64,000 bases of DNA, taken from the NCBI GenBank assembly GCA_023375785.1, contig SZWC01004809.1, forward strand, positions 30,334-94,333. The letters are read 5' to 3'. This document shows positions 1-10,707 of the stretch, piece after piece. The number at the start of each line of letters is the position of its first letter. Position 1 is the stretch's first letter. Made by a program: the position numbers and the translations under genes. The DNA comes from Penium margaritaceum (taxonomy: Eukaryota > Streptophyta > Zygnematophyceae > Desmidiales > Peniaceae). Under the pieces are notes generated by a model that was not told where the DNA came from, did no database searches, and was given only the letters and a program-made list of their open reading frames with translations.

Positions 1-50
1 ACCACCTGCCTCTTGGGCTCAACTTGTGACTGTGTTGTGGATCAGCAAAC

Positions 51-84
<34 letters not shown>

Positions 85-2110
85 ATAGTTCCCCAAACAC
101 ATGCTGGGCACCAATCTGCCTTTTTTATGAAACACCTTTCCCACGGGGAAACAGTCTTGGGAAGAGGGCCTTGAGGTACTTGGTTCCTTACCCAGGTGAT
201 GTACTTTACCTCCTCCTCCCAGAATCCAAAGGATAAACCTGTCTCCGTAAGCAGGGTGCGTAGGGAATTGCCTAGAGTTATGTGCCGTCTTTTGGCAACC
301 CCATTTTTCTGGGAAGTGTAAGGAGCGGTGGTTTGGTGGAGAATCCCTCTGCTCTTTAGATCAGCTGTGAGCAGCCCAAGGAGTTATCCACCCCTTTCGG
401 TGTGCAGGATGTGCAACTGACAACCCGTCTGCCGCTCAGCAAGGGGGATCCATTCCGTTATGGCCCGTTGTGCATCCGCTTTGGTTTTGAGCAAGAAATC
501 CCAGAAAAAGAGGCTTTAGTCGTCTATGAGAGTCAACACATACAGGGTCGCATACTAAACCAAAGGGATGGGCATAGGTCCCTTTAGGTCAGCATGCACC
601 AGTTGCAAGGGTCTCACTCATATGGTGGGACACGGGGAAACTCTGTCTGTGAGCTTTCCATTCCTGACAATAAAGACAGGCGGAAGCCTTTAGGCCGTGC
701 AGGCAATCAGTATGGCTGAGTCCGTGCACAGGCTGGTGTTTCAGTAGATTGGTGACCAGTTCCGTGTTGATGTCTGCCAGCCTTTTGTGAATGAGCTTTG
801 TGTGCTTTGGATCTGTCTTGGTCATGATGTGTTTTTGTGCACGGTTGGAGGACAAAGCAGGAAATAGGGTCAGATGGTACAACATGTCAGCGTCCAAAGG
901 TCCATCAGCCAGAAGCACCCCAAACGCATAAAAAAGCATGCATCTTTGAGCTTGTGCTAGTGTTGACATGCCCGATTGACGGTCAAGCTGTCCCCCAGAC
1001 AGCAGGTTCACCTTTAGCCAAGGAACATAGAGAACCCCTGTCAACCACATGACACCCCCAGGCTCTTGCAATATGACAGAGCCAATGCCCTCAACCCTCA
1101 GCACCTCCCCTGAACCAGTCTGTACACCTTCCACCTCATGCGTTGTACACAAGGACATGAACAATTGAGAATCTGGTGATATGTGATGTGATGCTGCTGT
1201 GTAAAACAGCCACTCATGCATGGATAGAGCATTCAACGCGGTAACATGCGTGTGCCCAAGGCGCGGACCTGGCTGAGGAACTGCTGCGGTCCCTGGAGAG
1301 AGCACATGTGAGGTTGCCCCCTGAGCATCACTGGCGTGCGCTGTTTCCACGTTGTGAGTACGTGCGCCGGGCCCACTCCGGCATTGGTTCTAGAGGAGCT
1401 GATGCAGACGGGGGCATGTAGTACACGGGGAGTCCGTAGTACCTAGAAGGTGCTGGCGGCTGATGCATACCACCACTGCCGCTTCCTTTACCGACTCTGC
1501 CATCACCACCACTGACATCTCTGCCAGTGCTGTCACCGCCGTTGCCGTTACCGCCGCTCAATTTTTCTCTGGTTGACTCCTTGTGGACTAATCGGGGTTC
1601 CGTTGTTGGTGCAATGCCTTTCTCAGATGCTACCATTGCCTTCAACATGGTGGCTATTGCTGCTGTGGGCCCTGTTGCATGGCGCGCAGAAAATTTCTTT
1701 TTCAACACGGGACTCGGTGGATCACAGGGTGCAGTGGAGTCACTGAGCCCACCACTTTCCTTTGGCATATTCTGAAACTTGACATATGCTGCTTTTGCTA
1801 CGGTTTGTGGAACTTTTGGCAGAGCGTTGAAGGTAACAGAGGCGTCTGGACTCCTCAGGAGTGAAGGCACAACAGTCACTGGGAGAGGCATCACTGGAGC
1901 GTCACTGGACTTTGTAGCTGCTCCAAGCATAGCAAGTCTGGACTTACGGTCCGGACTTTCCATGCTTCTGCATGAAGGGGTTGGCGAAGAGATGCTGCTC
2001 TGCCAAGTGAGACTACACTTTCCCAGAGGCACCTCAGGGTTAGACCGTAAGGGTGGAGGTGAAGACTTCCCCAAGAAGTTTGCACTTTCCTGGCGCTGCA
2101 AGGCCAACAT
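1..2110 (-). mobile_element. Ty1/copia fragment 1 (gag-like, protease, integrase start)
   Basis: This is an old Ty1/copia fossil read on the minus strand, cut by the left edge of the window. Around 589-1350 the minus strand shows a copia aspartic-protease region, then the conserved VLYVPWLKVNLLSGGQL block and a GAG-pre-integrase domain with a CLYC motif. Further left, at about 360-600, it continues into integrase with LIDDYSR. The 1328-2110 stretch is Ser/Pro/Gly-rich and sits where the gag end or linker should be. Reverse transcriptase and RNase H would lie beyond the window. It is clearly broken, with several breaks in the visible part. The family is firm from the domain order; the right-hand limit is approximate. 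Confidence 0.8.
52..82. repeat. (CA)n microsatellite
   Basis: About 15 uninterrupted CA dinucleotides lie in the flank of copia fragment 1. It is a simple sequence repeat with no sign of function. Confidence 0.95.
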
Positions 2111-2135
2111 GAAAATGGTTCATCGTGTCCCAAGG

Positions 2136-2231
2136 AACCAGTATGACTGATTCATTACAATGTAATGAACCAGAATGACTGATTCATCATGGTATGATGA
2201 ACCAGCATGGCTGATTCATTGCGACATGATG
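2136..2231. repeat. Three tandem 32-bp units, each with a small hairpin
   Basis: Three consecutive 32-bp units start at 2136, 2168 and 2200. Each opens with AACCAG.ATG.CTGATTCAT and closes with a short inverted repeat. The stems are CATTAC/GTAATG in unit 1 and CATCAT/ATGATG in unit 2, and unit 3 keeps a weaker CAT/ATG pairing. The array lies between the gag-like end of copia fragment 1 and the LTR-like block, so it is in the likely leader of that element. No function is known. Confidence 0.85.
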
Positions 2232-2302
2232 AATCAGGGTGAAAGGTACCTGGCAACTTGGCGGTTCCAGCTTTCGCGGTGAATCAGGGTGACGGGAGCA
2301 TA

Positions 2303-3190
2303 AAGGAAATAGAGAAAGGCCCCCTAAGATGTGTAGAACACAATGTGATATTTGGTGCTCTGAAAGGTGGCAGAGACATGCTTTGAAACATAGAAGATCA
2401 GTCACTAAGCAAACAGAAAAGTTTTTAGGTTTATTCTCACCCACATGTGCGCATGCAAGTGCAAAAGTCCCACCAACCAGTCGGAAAATAGACCAACCCG
2501 GTTGCAATTTCCAGAACAACAGCAAAGGAAAACCCGACAGGTATACTGGCTCCTCGGTTATCCGAATGACAAACCAAAAGAAGAACCAGGTGAAGAAACA
2601 GAAAAGCTACACAGCTGGATCATGAACGAGCAATGATAGCGCCAATGAGAAAATGAACCCCAGGAAGTGGTCATAAAGAAGTCTCAGGAGAACACGTGTG
2701 GGCACGCCGGCTAGTGCTGATGCTGTCAAAGTAGCTGTCAAGTATCGAGGTATACCTGCGAGCCGTGTTGACAAGTCCAAAGGTCACCATGACTGACACA
2801 CCAATGCTCCTCCATGGCCCGCAAACACCAATCAACAGACCAACCCGGTTGCAATTTCCAAAAGAACAGCAAAAGAGAACCCGACAGGCATACTGGCTCC
2901 TCGGTTATCAAAATGACAAACTAAAAGAAGAACCAGGTGAAGAAAAAGAAACTTGACACAGCTGGATCATGAACGAGCAATGATAGCTCCAATGAGAAAA
3001 TGAACCCCAGGAGGTGGTCATCAAGAAATCTCAGGAGAACACGTGTGGGCACGCCAGCTAGTCCTGATGCTGTCAACGTAGCTGTCAAGTATCGAGGTAT
3101 ACCTGCGAGCCGTGGTGACATGTCCAAAGGTCACCATGACTGACACACCAACACTCCTCCATGGCCCACAAATACCAATCAACACAAACA
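2303..3190 (-). mobile_element. Copia-type LTR block with internal duplication
   Basis: This block is similar along its length to the LTR at 18717-19330. Shared landmarks include a CTCACCCACATG segment, a GGCTCCTCGG-type segment, a CTGGATCATGAACGAGCAA segment and a GTCCAAAGGT segment. By position it could be the 5' LTR of copia fragment 1 or the 3' LTR of copia fragment 2, since both are on the minus strand and abut it. I cannot tell which. Its ends are approximate because no clean TG...CA pair is visible. Confidence 0.6.
2491..3184. repeat. 347-bp tandem duplication inside the LTR block
   Basis: Copy 1 covers 2491-2837 and copy 2 covers 2838-3184. Two independent landmarks (GACCAACCCGGTTGCAATTT and CTCCTCCATGGCCC) are both offset by exactly 347 bp. 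The related LTR at 18.7 kb has only one copy, so the duplication is particular to this locus or subfamily. The copies differ at scattered positions, so it is not very recent. Confidence 0.9.
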
Positions 3191-3259
3191 AGCAAGGGTC
3201 ACAGAGCGATGGCAATGACAGTGCATAGAAATACTAGAATTACAGACGGAGACAGGAAG

Positions 3260-6200
3260 AAGCAAGAGTGGGGAATGAATCATGTAGGAGCACAAGAACA
3301 TGCAAGACACCCAATATTGTGTACCATAAACATAAACCTGCCACTCCACAATGCTTTTTTGAGGAAGTTTGCACATTGCTCCTACGTGTCGATACCCACA
3401 GTAGAATCATTGTCACATAAATAATGCTTGCATAAAAAGTGAATTTCAATGTTCGTGTGCTTTGTGCACATGTGACACATGCCGTCATGCTCTTCTATGC
3501 AGGACATGCTCTCATAGTCATAGGAGATGGTCGTGAAGTGGACGGGCTGGCATAGCTGCTGCATGAAACAGCACAACCAGATGCTCTCACAAATCCCAAC
3601 CTCTAACACGACATGCTGAGCCTTAGTCAAGCTCCATTTTATGCAAACCTGCTTGCCACCCTTCCACGAGACAAATGTGTCTCTGAAAAAGATTATGTAG
3701 TCAGACTGGCTTTGTGCATCAAATTCGTGGTCCCAATCACTGCCATTATATGTGTCAACAACCACAGATGATTGCATGTGAAAGAACAAACCTAGATGTA
3801 GAGGAGACATGACATAATACACAACGTGTAGAGCACCCTCCGGATAGATCTGACGTGGATGCTGTGAGAAGTACGACAGGAAGTTCATAGTGAAAACAAC
3901 ATTAGTGTGTACACTGTGGTCCCAAGGAACATCCGGAGCCAACGACTCAAAGGTACGTCGTGAAATTGGAAAGATCCTCCCAATGATCTAGGTCTGTTAA
4001 TGTTAGAAGCCTCTGCCCAGCGGGCATCATAGATATGGATGAAGAGTAGACTATGACCAACGGATCAGCAAACGGCTCCCCTAGCATCCTAAGATAACTA
4101 GCCTGATGCACATGCCGGGTGTAGCGCTGGCGATCACACTCAACATCCAATCTTGAGAAGATATAAAATGGACCAAGATCCTTCATTCTGTACATGGAGT
4201 GGACGAGATCCTTCATAGCTTGGACCACCTGAGGGTTGGAGGAAGCGATCAAGAGGTTGTCCAAATAGACCAGGACAAAGATGAAGGGTGCAGAGGAAGC
4301 ACTCACAAACAGAGCTAGGTCAACAATACAACGGTGATACCCTCCGCTCTCCAAGGTAGTGGAGATCTATCCAACAACGTGGAGATTTTTGTAAGCCATA
4401 CGAGGACTTTGACACGTGCTAGACCTTATATGTGTTATTCTTGAACCCCGGCTGCAGGACAAGATAGATCTCTTCCTCAATTTTTTTGTGAAAAATGACA
4501 TTGTTAACGTCCATCTGGTGGAGCTCCCAACTATACTCTTCCACCTGACTCAACAAGGCCTTTGCCGTGGTGTACTTTCCAACAAGGGGAAAAGGTGGCA
4601 TGAAAGTCTGCACCAGGCACTAGGGAGAATCCCTTGGACATAAGACAGGCCTTGTACCATTCCAATGAGCCATCGGACATCTCTTTGCTTCAAGATATCC
4701 AACGAGCTTGAATGGCATTCCTTCCAGGTGGGAGCTTCACCTTCTCATAAACCACATGCTCCTTGATCGCAGCAAATTCCTCGCACATAGCTTGTTCCCA
4801 AAAGTGTTGCAACTCTAGCAAAACGTGGTTGTTGAACTTTGTTTGGTTCAGGCACATGTGCCGTGGTGCCACTTGCAATGAGGTCGGTGGCGATAAAGGG
4901 ATACGGCTGAGGCTGAGTAGACATAACTGCCACAATGGCTCCATGGAACTCATCAGTGATGAGAGCTTATCCAAGCACAGTATTACGCTACACCACAGCT
5001 ATTTTCAGGCCAAGAGCATCAAGACCAAAGACAGGAGTAGGCTGTTTGGGATCAAAAACACCACCATGAACTGGACGGAATGACCGCACGGGCCCAGAGG
5101 AACCAGCCAATGTTGTACGACAAGCAGGCGGGGCATAACAAGGTGTAGACTGCAACGGTCTTAAAATACCTCCTGGCCTGCGAACAAACGGCGACTAGAT
5201 GGGGAGCTGCAAGTGTGCAATTGGGTTTGGTACCCATGGGACCACAACCAGTGACACAGGCAAGAATGTAATGGGAGGTACCGCAGAGGCGGCAGGGGAT
5301 GGTGCAGGCAATGGCATGGGTGCAACAAGAGAGGACGTAGGTGACGATGCAAACACGACAGTAGAGGACGCAGGCGACAAAACCAGAGGATACAGACAAC
5401 AACACCGGCGTGACAAGAGATGATGGGAGTGATGACGTAGATGCAACAGGAGATAATGCATACGACAAAGCTGACATGACAGGAGAAGATGTAGGCGATA
5501 ACGTAGATGTGATAGGAGATGATGTAGGTGATGATGTAGAAGTGACATGAGATGAAGCAAGCGACGACACAGACACGACAAGATATGATGCAGGTCATGA
5601 AAGAAATGCAAGATACGGATTACAATTACTACAAAAGGAAACTCCATAGATACCACTTCCCTCTCGATAAGAGAAGGGTCCAAGAGATAGGACAGAACAA
5701 GCAAGTTACAGAAGAGTGTGCTCTAAATGAAGAGAGCATCCCAAGACTCGACAACCTGACCACGCTCACGGTCAAGAATTTTCCAGCCTTGGACTGAGAG
5801 GAGACACCATAGAAGGGACAGTGATGAAAGCAAGGCAACAGCTTGCCATTGCGTTGGTCCTCAAGGAGCCAAACATAGGTGATGTTGCCCCTTACACAAG
5901 CGAGGCAAAGGGAAGTACGAAGACCGTACCATTGTTCAAACGGTTGAAATGACAAGGCAGGGGGCCATCACGAACACGGTTCCTGTTTGGAGAGAGATCA
6001 GACTTAATAAGAAGGGTACAAACACTGTCAGCGAGAGTTGTGTTCCAACGCTCCGACACTCCATTCTGGTATGGTGCATATGAAGGTGAGAGCTCCGGAT
6101 GCACCCCTTGAGACTGGAGGCATGGAACCCATGAACTCTCCATCATAATCGGAGAGGAATTCGATTAACAGCTTACGTTGGAAATTACACTCAGCATGGA

Positions 6201-7743
6201 AAAGCCAAGACTTGATTGTGAGCTCAACATCGCTTTTCAGGCAAAGGACAAAGATCGAGCAAAAGCAACAGAATCCTTTGGTAAGACGGAAGACAATCCG
6301 TCCGACAGCCCTCAGAAATTCATGAGGGAGAGGGTCTAGGAGGTCCGCATGGGTAAGTGCAAGGGGATGCAGTGTGCGAGATTCAAAAGATGGGAAGGTC
6401 AATCAATGAATGTTTTCTTGTGTGCAATCAAGGCAGTCAGCAATGCAGGGCGTAGGGAATGTGCCAGGGCCAAGACCAAAAGCAATGTGATTACGCCAGA
6501 GGCTACGGATGGACGTTTTATGTACGTGACACAAGCAACAATGGAGCAAATGTGTGTGTGCAGGGGAAAACAAAGGAGAAACATGCACATGCACTACAGT
6601 AGTGGCGGTGGATGATGGTATAAACAAGGAAAGATGACACAACTTGTCACAATACAGATCACAAAGAACAGGATGGCAAGAAAACTGCGGCGACATAGTT
6701 TTGATGCCACGAGATGAAACATAGTTGATTTCCAGTCCATACAAGGTATTAACGGATAGCAAGCTAACCTGAAGCATAGGGACAATGAGGACATCAGGTA
6801 AGGGGACGACATGCAAAGGACTAACAAAACAAACAAAACCAATACCTTGACCCTTCAACATCTATCCAGAGCTAGTACGGACAAAGACTACATCAATGAT
6901 AGGGCCCAACAAGACAAATGCAGTATGAGACGACGTCATGTTATGAGTAGCTCTGGAACCAATGATCGAGAAGCCACTCCACATACAAGACCGAGCGGTC
7001 ACATGACACTATGCAACACAGTAGTACTCTCCTGCACAGTAAGTGCAGGAGAGTACTCAACACAACTGGATGTCACAGCAAGGAGATGCGATAGGGTGAA
7101 CGGCCTCTAGTTCTTAATCCACTCCACAGGCAACATAGTCTTACCACTTGACATGCCCTAAGGGCTCCATCCAACGAAAAAATTTGACCCCCCGACTCGA
7201 AAGCCATACTTACACCGGAGGGGATAGCTGGAGGCCAAGGATGGGAAGGGAATGAGGATGCTGGAGAAGATGCATCCAGACCATGCAGTAGCTCGTAGGA
7301 CTAAGCTACTAGGACTAAGCTACAGGCGTAAAGAGAGATGGAGCTTCTAGGTGGAGCCACGATGGAGGAATGTAGGATGGAGAAGTGGGCACATAGATTG
7401 TAAGGTAGTACGGTAGAAAAGCCAGCACCGTCCTGGGTGCAATGTAACCACCACTGAAGAGGCTAGCACGGAAGCCCAACCGGCTTCAGAAGCATCTACG
7501 ACATAATGTTGGTGGTCTCCCACTACACGAAGTCAGAATCCCACTTGTGAGGATCTCGACCAAAGAGCATGGAGGGTGAAATGAGGATGAACTGTCTTCC
7601 AGGGAAATGGCACAAGTCCCCAAGTTTCCAGGACTTGACCACGTGCAGGAAAGGATGAGAGAAAAAGAAATGAAATTTGTAATGGAAAGTAAAAAGGGGA
7701 AAAAAAGAGAAATTAAACCCCAACGAGAAGTTGGCAGTCAGGG
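3260..7743 (-). mobile_element. Ty1/copia fragment 2 (gag region to RNase H)
   Basis: Read on the minus strand this is a copia internal region in the standard order. It has a gag-like region (about 7100-7740), a protease-like region and GAG-pre-integrase (about 6400-7000), integrase (about 5630-6400, with YAPYQNGVSER) and a Ser/Cys-rich linker (5050-5620). These are followed by reverse transcriptase (about 3950-4975, with WELHQMDV and VLVYLDNLLI) and RNase H (about 3380-3950, ending in a KHTNIEIH-like motif). It is heavily decayed, with many breaks, so it is old. The right boundary is set by the chromovirus LTR at 7744. Confidence 0.8.
7296..7323. repeat. 14-bp tandem duplication
   Basis: The unit TAGGACTAAGCTAC occurs twice head to tail in the gag-proximal part of copia fragment 2. 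It is a minor local slippage product. Confidence 0.85.
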
Positions 7744-8294
7744 TGTTACGTACCAGACGTACACGAGTCCCTAATCTTTCTGAGTGAGAATTTCTGTCAT
7801 TACACAAATAGCCCACCGTGCATCGAGACCTCGATTATCACTCTGATGGTCAAGGGAAATTCTACCAACTGCCCTCACCCCCCGGCGATCCTTCTGGTAC
7901 TTTCTGACAACTTTGACCACTTTCCAAAATCATCGACAGAAGTGTCACGACCTTTTGGTCAACTTCTCGACACACCAAGAAACATTGAGATTTATAAAGA
8001 TGCATCTCGCATCTTCACCGTCGATCTTTGGAGTCCCCCAATTCCTTGGTGGAGCTTCTCAATCTAACCACTCAGGACGCGACTCCATACGCATTGCCCC
8101 ATAATCGACTCGACAACCTCGACTACGTCTCATTTGTAACTCAACACTTATATACATGTGTTTGATCATTCCAACACTTGTCATGGAAGTATGATTATTG
8201 CTAATTAGACATTGCTCACGTGTCCTAAATTCTCCAGCAGTGTTCTGCCTTGCAACCTCTACTATTCACCGTCTATGCTCCGCTCGGCATGACA
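7744..8294 (+). repeat. Chromovirus 5' LTR
   Basis: The 551-bp LTR starts TGTTACGTACCAG and ends GGCATGACA. It aligns end to end with 17127-17677, which is also 551 bp. A TATATACATG stretch near 8150 is a plausible promoter region. Confidence 0.92.
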
Positions 8295-8295
8295 C

Positions 8296-8308
8296 TTGGT
8301 ATCAGAGC
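8296..8308 (+). promoter_or_regulatory. Primer binding site, initiator tRNA-Met 3' end
   Basis: TTGGTATCAGAGC lies one base after the 5' LTR. This is the canonical plant LTR-element site complementary to the 3' end of initiator tRNA-Met. It fixes the orientation and the LTR end. Confidence 0.92.
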
Positions 8309-8439
8309 GTAACGGTGCTGATGAGGCATTTGGCTACTTTACCCACCCAGAGGAATACTTTGTAGAAGCCGTCAACGCTTCTCGCACATCAAGACTTTGC
8401 AGAATTTGCGACTACAACCTGAAGCGAGCGAGTACATCC

Positions 8440-9620
8440 GACAACCACCAATGAGTCTTTGGCAACGACTTAGGCAATAGATGAGCAGAATGTGCCTATG
8501 CACACAAACCTTGAAGCTGCAGCGAATGCTGGAATGGCAGGCTATGTGGCAGCTGGGTCAACCTCGACGGCTCTGAAAGAGGTAAAACAGCCACCCCTAC
8601 TGTCAACATGGACATCTGTAGCGGGAATGACAGGTGGCACAGGAAGACAAGCGCAGATCAACGAGGAACTGGAAAACCGTGTCTCCGTGTTCAAGGGGGA
8701 TCAACAACCATCTGCTCCAACAGCTCAATGCCGCGATGGAGGTTCTTTGCAAGGCAAGTGCACAAGAGGTGGTGCTTGTCAAGAGAAATACCCAACTCTC
8801 GAACATACCCAAGATGTGTCCGGCACCACGTGAACCATTTGATACTGCCAATTCTAACGTATTGACGGTCTGGATGTGGCTGACAAACTTGGAGGTGTAC
8901 TTTACCGCTGCTGGGGTCAACGACGATCAAAAGAAAGTTGACCTCATGACCGGGCTTCTGTGTGGTACGACATTAAGTTGGTGGTCTGACCTAAAGGTCA
9001 TCCAACGGCAGCAGGCTACCGTTGGGGCCTTATTGACGGCCAGCGGCGCCCATCTCATATCGCTGATTGCAGGTGTTCTACCCTTGGAGAAGATCAACCC
9101 ACGATGGCAAGACGCGCTGACACCACCAGTCATCTGGAGCAAATTCTCGCGTGCAATGCTTGCGTATTTTGGACACTTGAACGAGAAGTCTGACGTTTGG
9201 TACAAGCTCTAGTGTCTTTGTCAGTAGTGTATCATGGAAGAGTACACGCGGAGATTCTGCGAGATCATCACGGGTGCAGACATCACCCAAGCAAACTCCG
9301 TTTTCACTACAACAACAGCTTCAAATGAGACATCCAGTGAGCGATTGCCATTTTCAGCATCTAGAATGATCTACTGCAAATGATCACAGCAACAAAAAGG
9401 ACTAACAGAGCCGACTACAATGCTCGGATCCAGGAATCCTACGGCTGGCGACCTCCCAACCATAGTTATTGTGGGAACGAAAAAGGTCCATTGGGGGACT
9501 CCTCGATTCTCACGGAAGTAAATGCCATCAAACAGAAAGATACACACACCTCCTATAATTGCAAAAAACCAGGCATATCGCTCAAAGTTGTCGAAGCAAG
9601 CAGCAGGCCAAAAAGAAGGT
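8440..9620 (+). pseudogene. Chromovirus gag remnant with zinc-knuckle-like segment
   Basis: The best-preserved part (about 8830-9210) has the Retrotrans_gag character: a W.TNLEVYF segment, a LLCGTTLSWWSDL core and a VIWSKFSRAMLAYFG segment. A YNCKKPG motif near 9555 looks like a decayed CCHC knuckle. The product would be the capsid and nucleocapsid protein. It is broken, and its domain identity rests on these motifs and on its place after the primer site. Confidence 0.75.
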
Positions 9621-9819
9621 GAGTCGGGAAATGGCAAAGGGTAGGAGTGAAAGGTGTGACTCTTGTCCAAGAGGAGCAATCTACGCCAAACGGTCGCCCA
9701 TCTGGATGACTCACGATACCACAGAGGGTTCTTGAGATTGCAAGTTTTGACGAGGGGTACGAGGAAGACCAACTGACGATGCTACTAAATGTGCAACCCC
9801 GAGTTTGCAAGTATTGCAG

Positions 9820-10200
9820 AACATTACCGGCACTATTGGATAGAGGGGAATCTCAAAGTTTTGTAAGAAACAACATGGTTAACAAGCAGGGCTTGTAGAC
9901 CAAACCAGGGGTGTTTGAGCAAAAAGTATTGACAGGGGATTAGAGATATAGAGACTCCGAGAACCACTACGACTACAAGTGGGGGACTTGCGGGTAACAG
10001 TCTAGAGGTCATGTCCAATGAATGATCACAAAATCATTCTCAGACGTGATTGCCTGTACCAGCGGAATCTGCAAAGTGACTGGAACAGTGGCAACGTCTA
10101 TGTGGAAGTCAATGGCACCAAGGGTCAACTTCTATACGTGGGACGTAAAACGATAGCGGAAGTAGCACAAATGGAAGTGGCAGAGGAAGCTGCAGTGACC
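9820..10200 (+). pseudogene. Chromovirus aspartic protease remnant
   Basis: A retropepsin-like signature (LLD followed by SQSFV and a basic NNMV segment) appears near 9836-9880, in the expected place after gag. The rest is too decayed to outline. It is broken, like the rest of the element. Confidence 0.55.
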
Positions 10201-10426
10201 AAAAGTAACAACATGTGTAGCCGATATTGCTCAACGTGGCCAGGTACTGCATACAACGAGGGGCTTATGTGTGGCTTGTACATCTCAAGCCAATGCAGGA
10301 AGCGGAAGTGGCAGCAACTGACTCAAAAACATCCAGTGTTGTCCTTTGTACCACGAACATCGGTACATTGATGTCTACATTGATGTATCCATGTACCCAC
10401 TGGGGCACACATCAGTGCAGCAATTT

Positions 10427-10444
10427 GGGGGGGGGGGGGGGGGG
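10427..10444. repeat. Poly-G tract (18 G)
   Basis: Eighteen consecutive G bases are followed by a purine-rich GGA/GAGG stretch to about 10485. The tract lies downstream of the hAT transposase, near the left limit of that transposon. Runs like this often vary between reads. Confidence 0.95.
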
Positions 10445-10707
10445 AGGACAGAGGAGGGAGTGGGGGGGATGAAGAGAGATGTGAAGAGGTCAACTTTTTC
10501 ACATGCTCCAAGCTGTTCATAAACTTACTTAAAAGGCTGAAATTTCAATCATTGTTATATAACTTCACAGTCACTTTGGGAAAAATAGTAAAACGTGTAG
10601 TCACCAAACATTGCCTTGGGCGTTTCAAAAATGCATGTAGGATAGTGACCACTATAACGTGGTACCTATTTCCTCAACACAGTCTACTCATTCATTGAGT
10701 GACAAAA

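Noticed and set aside
5052-5704. Overlapping Ser/Cys/His-rich minus-strand frames that could suggest a small secreted or metal-binding protein
   Set aside because: They lie exactly between integrase and reverse transcriptase of copia fragment 2 and are the usual low-complexity linker, open in several frames by composition.
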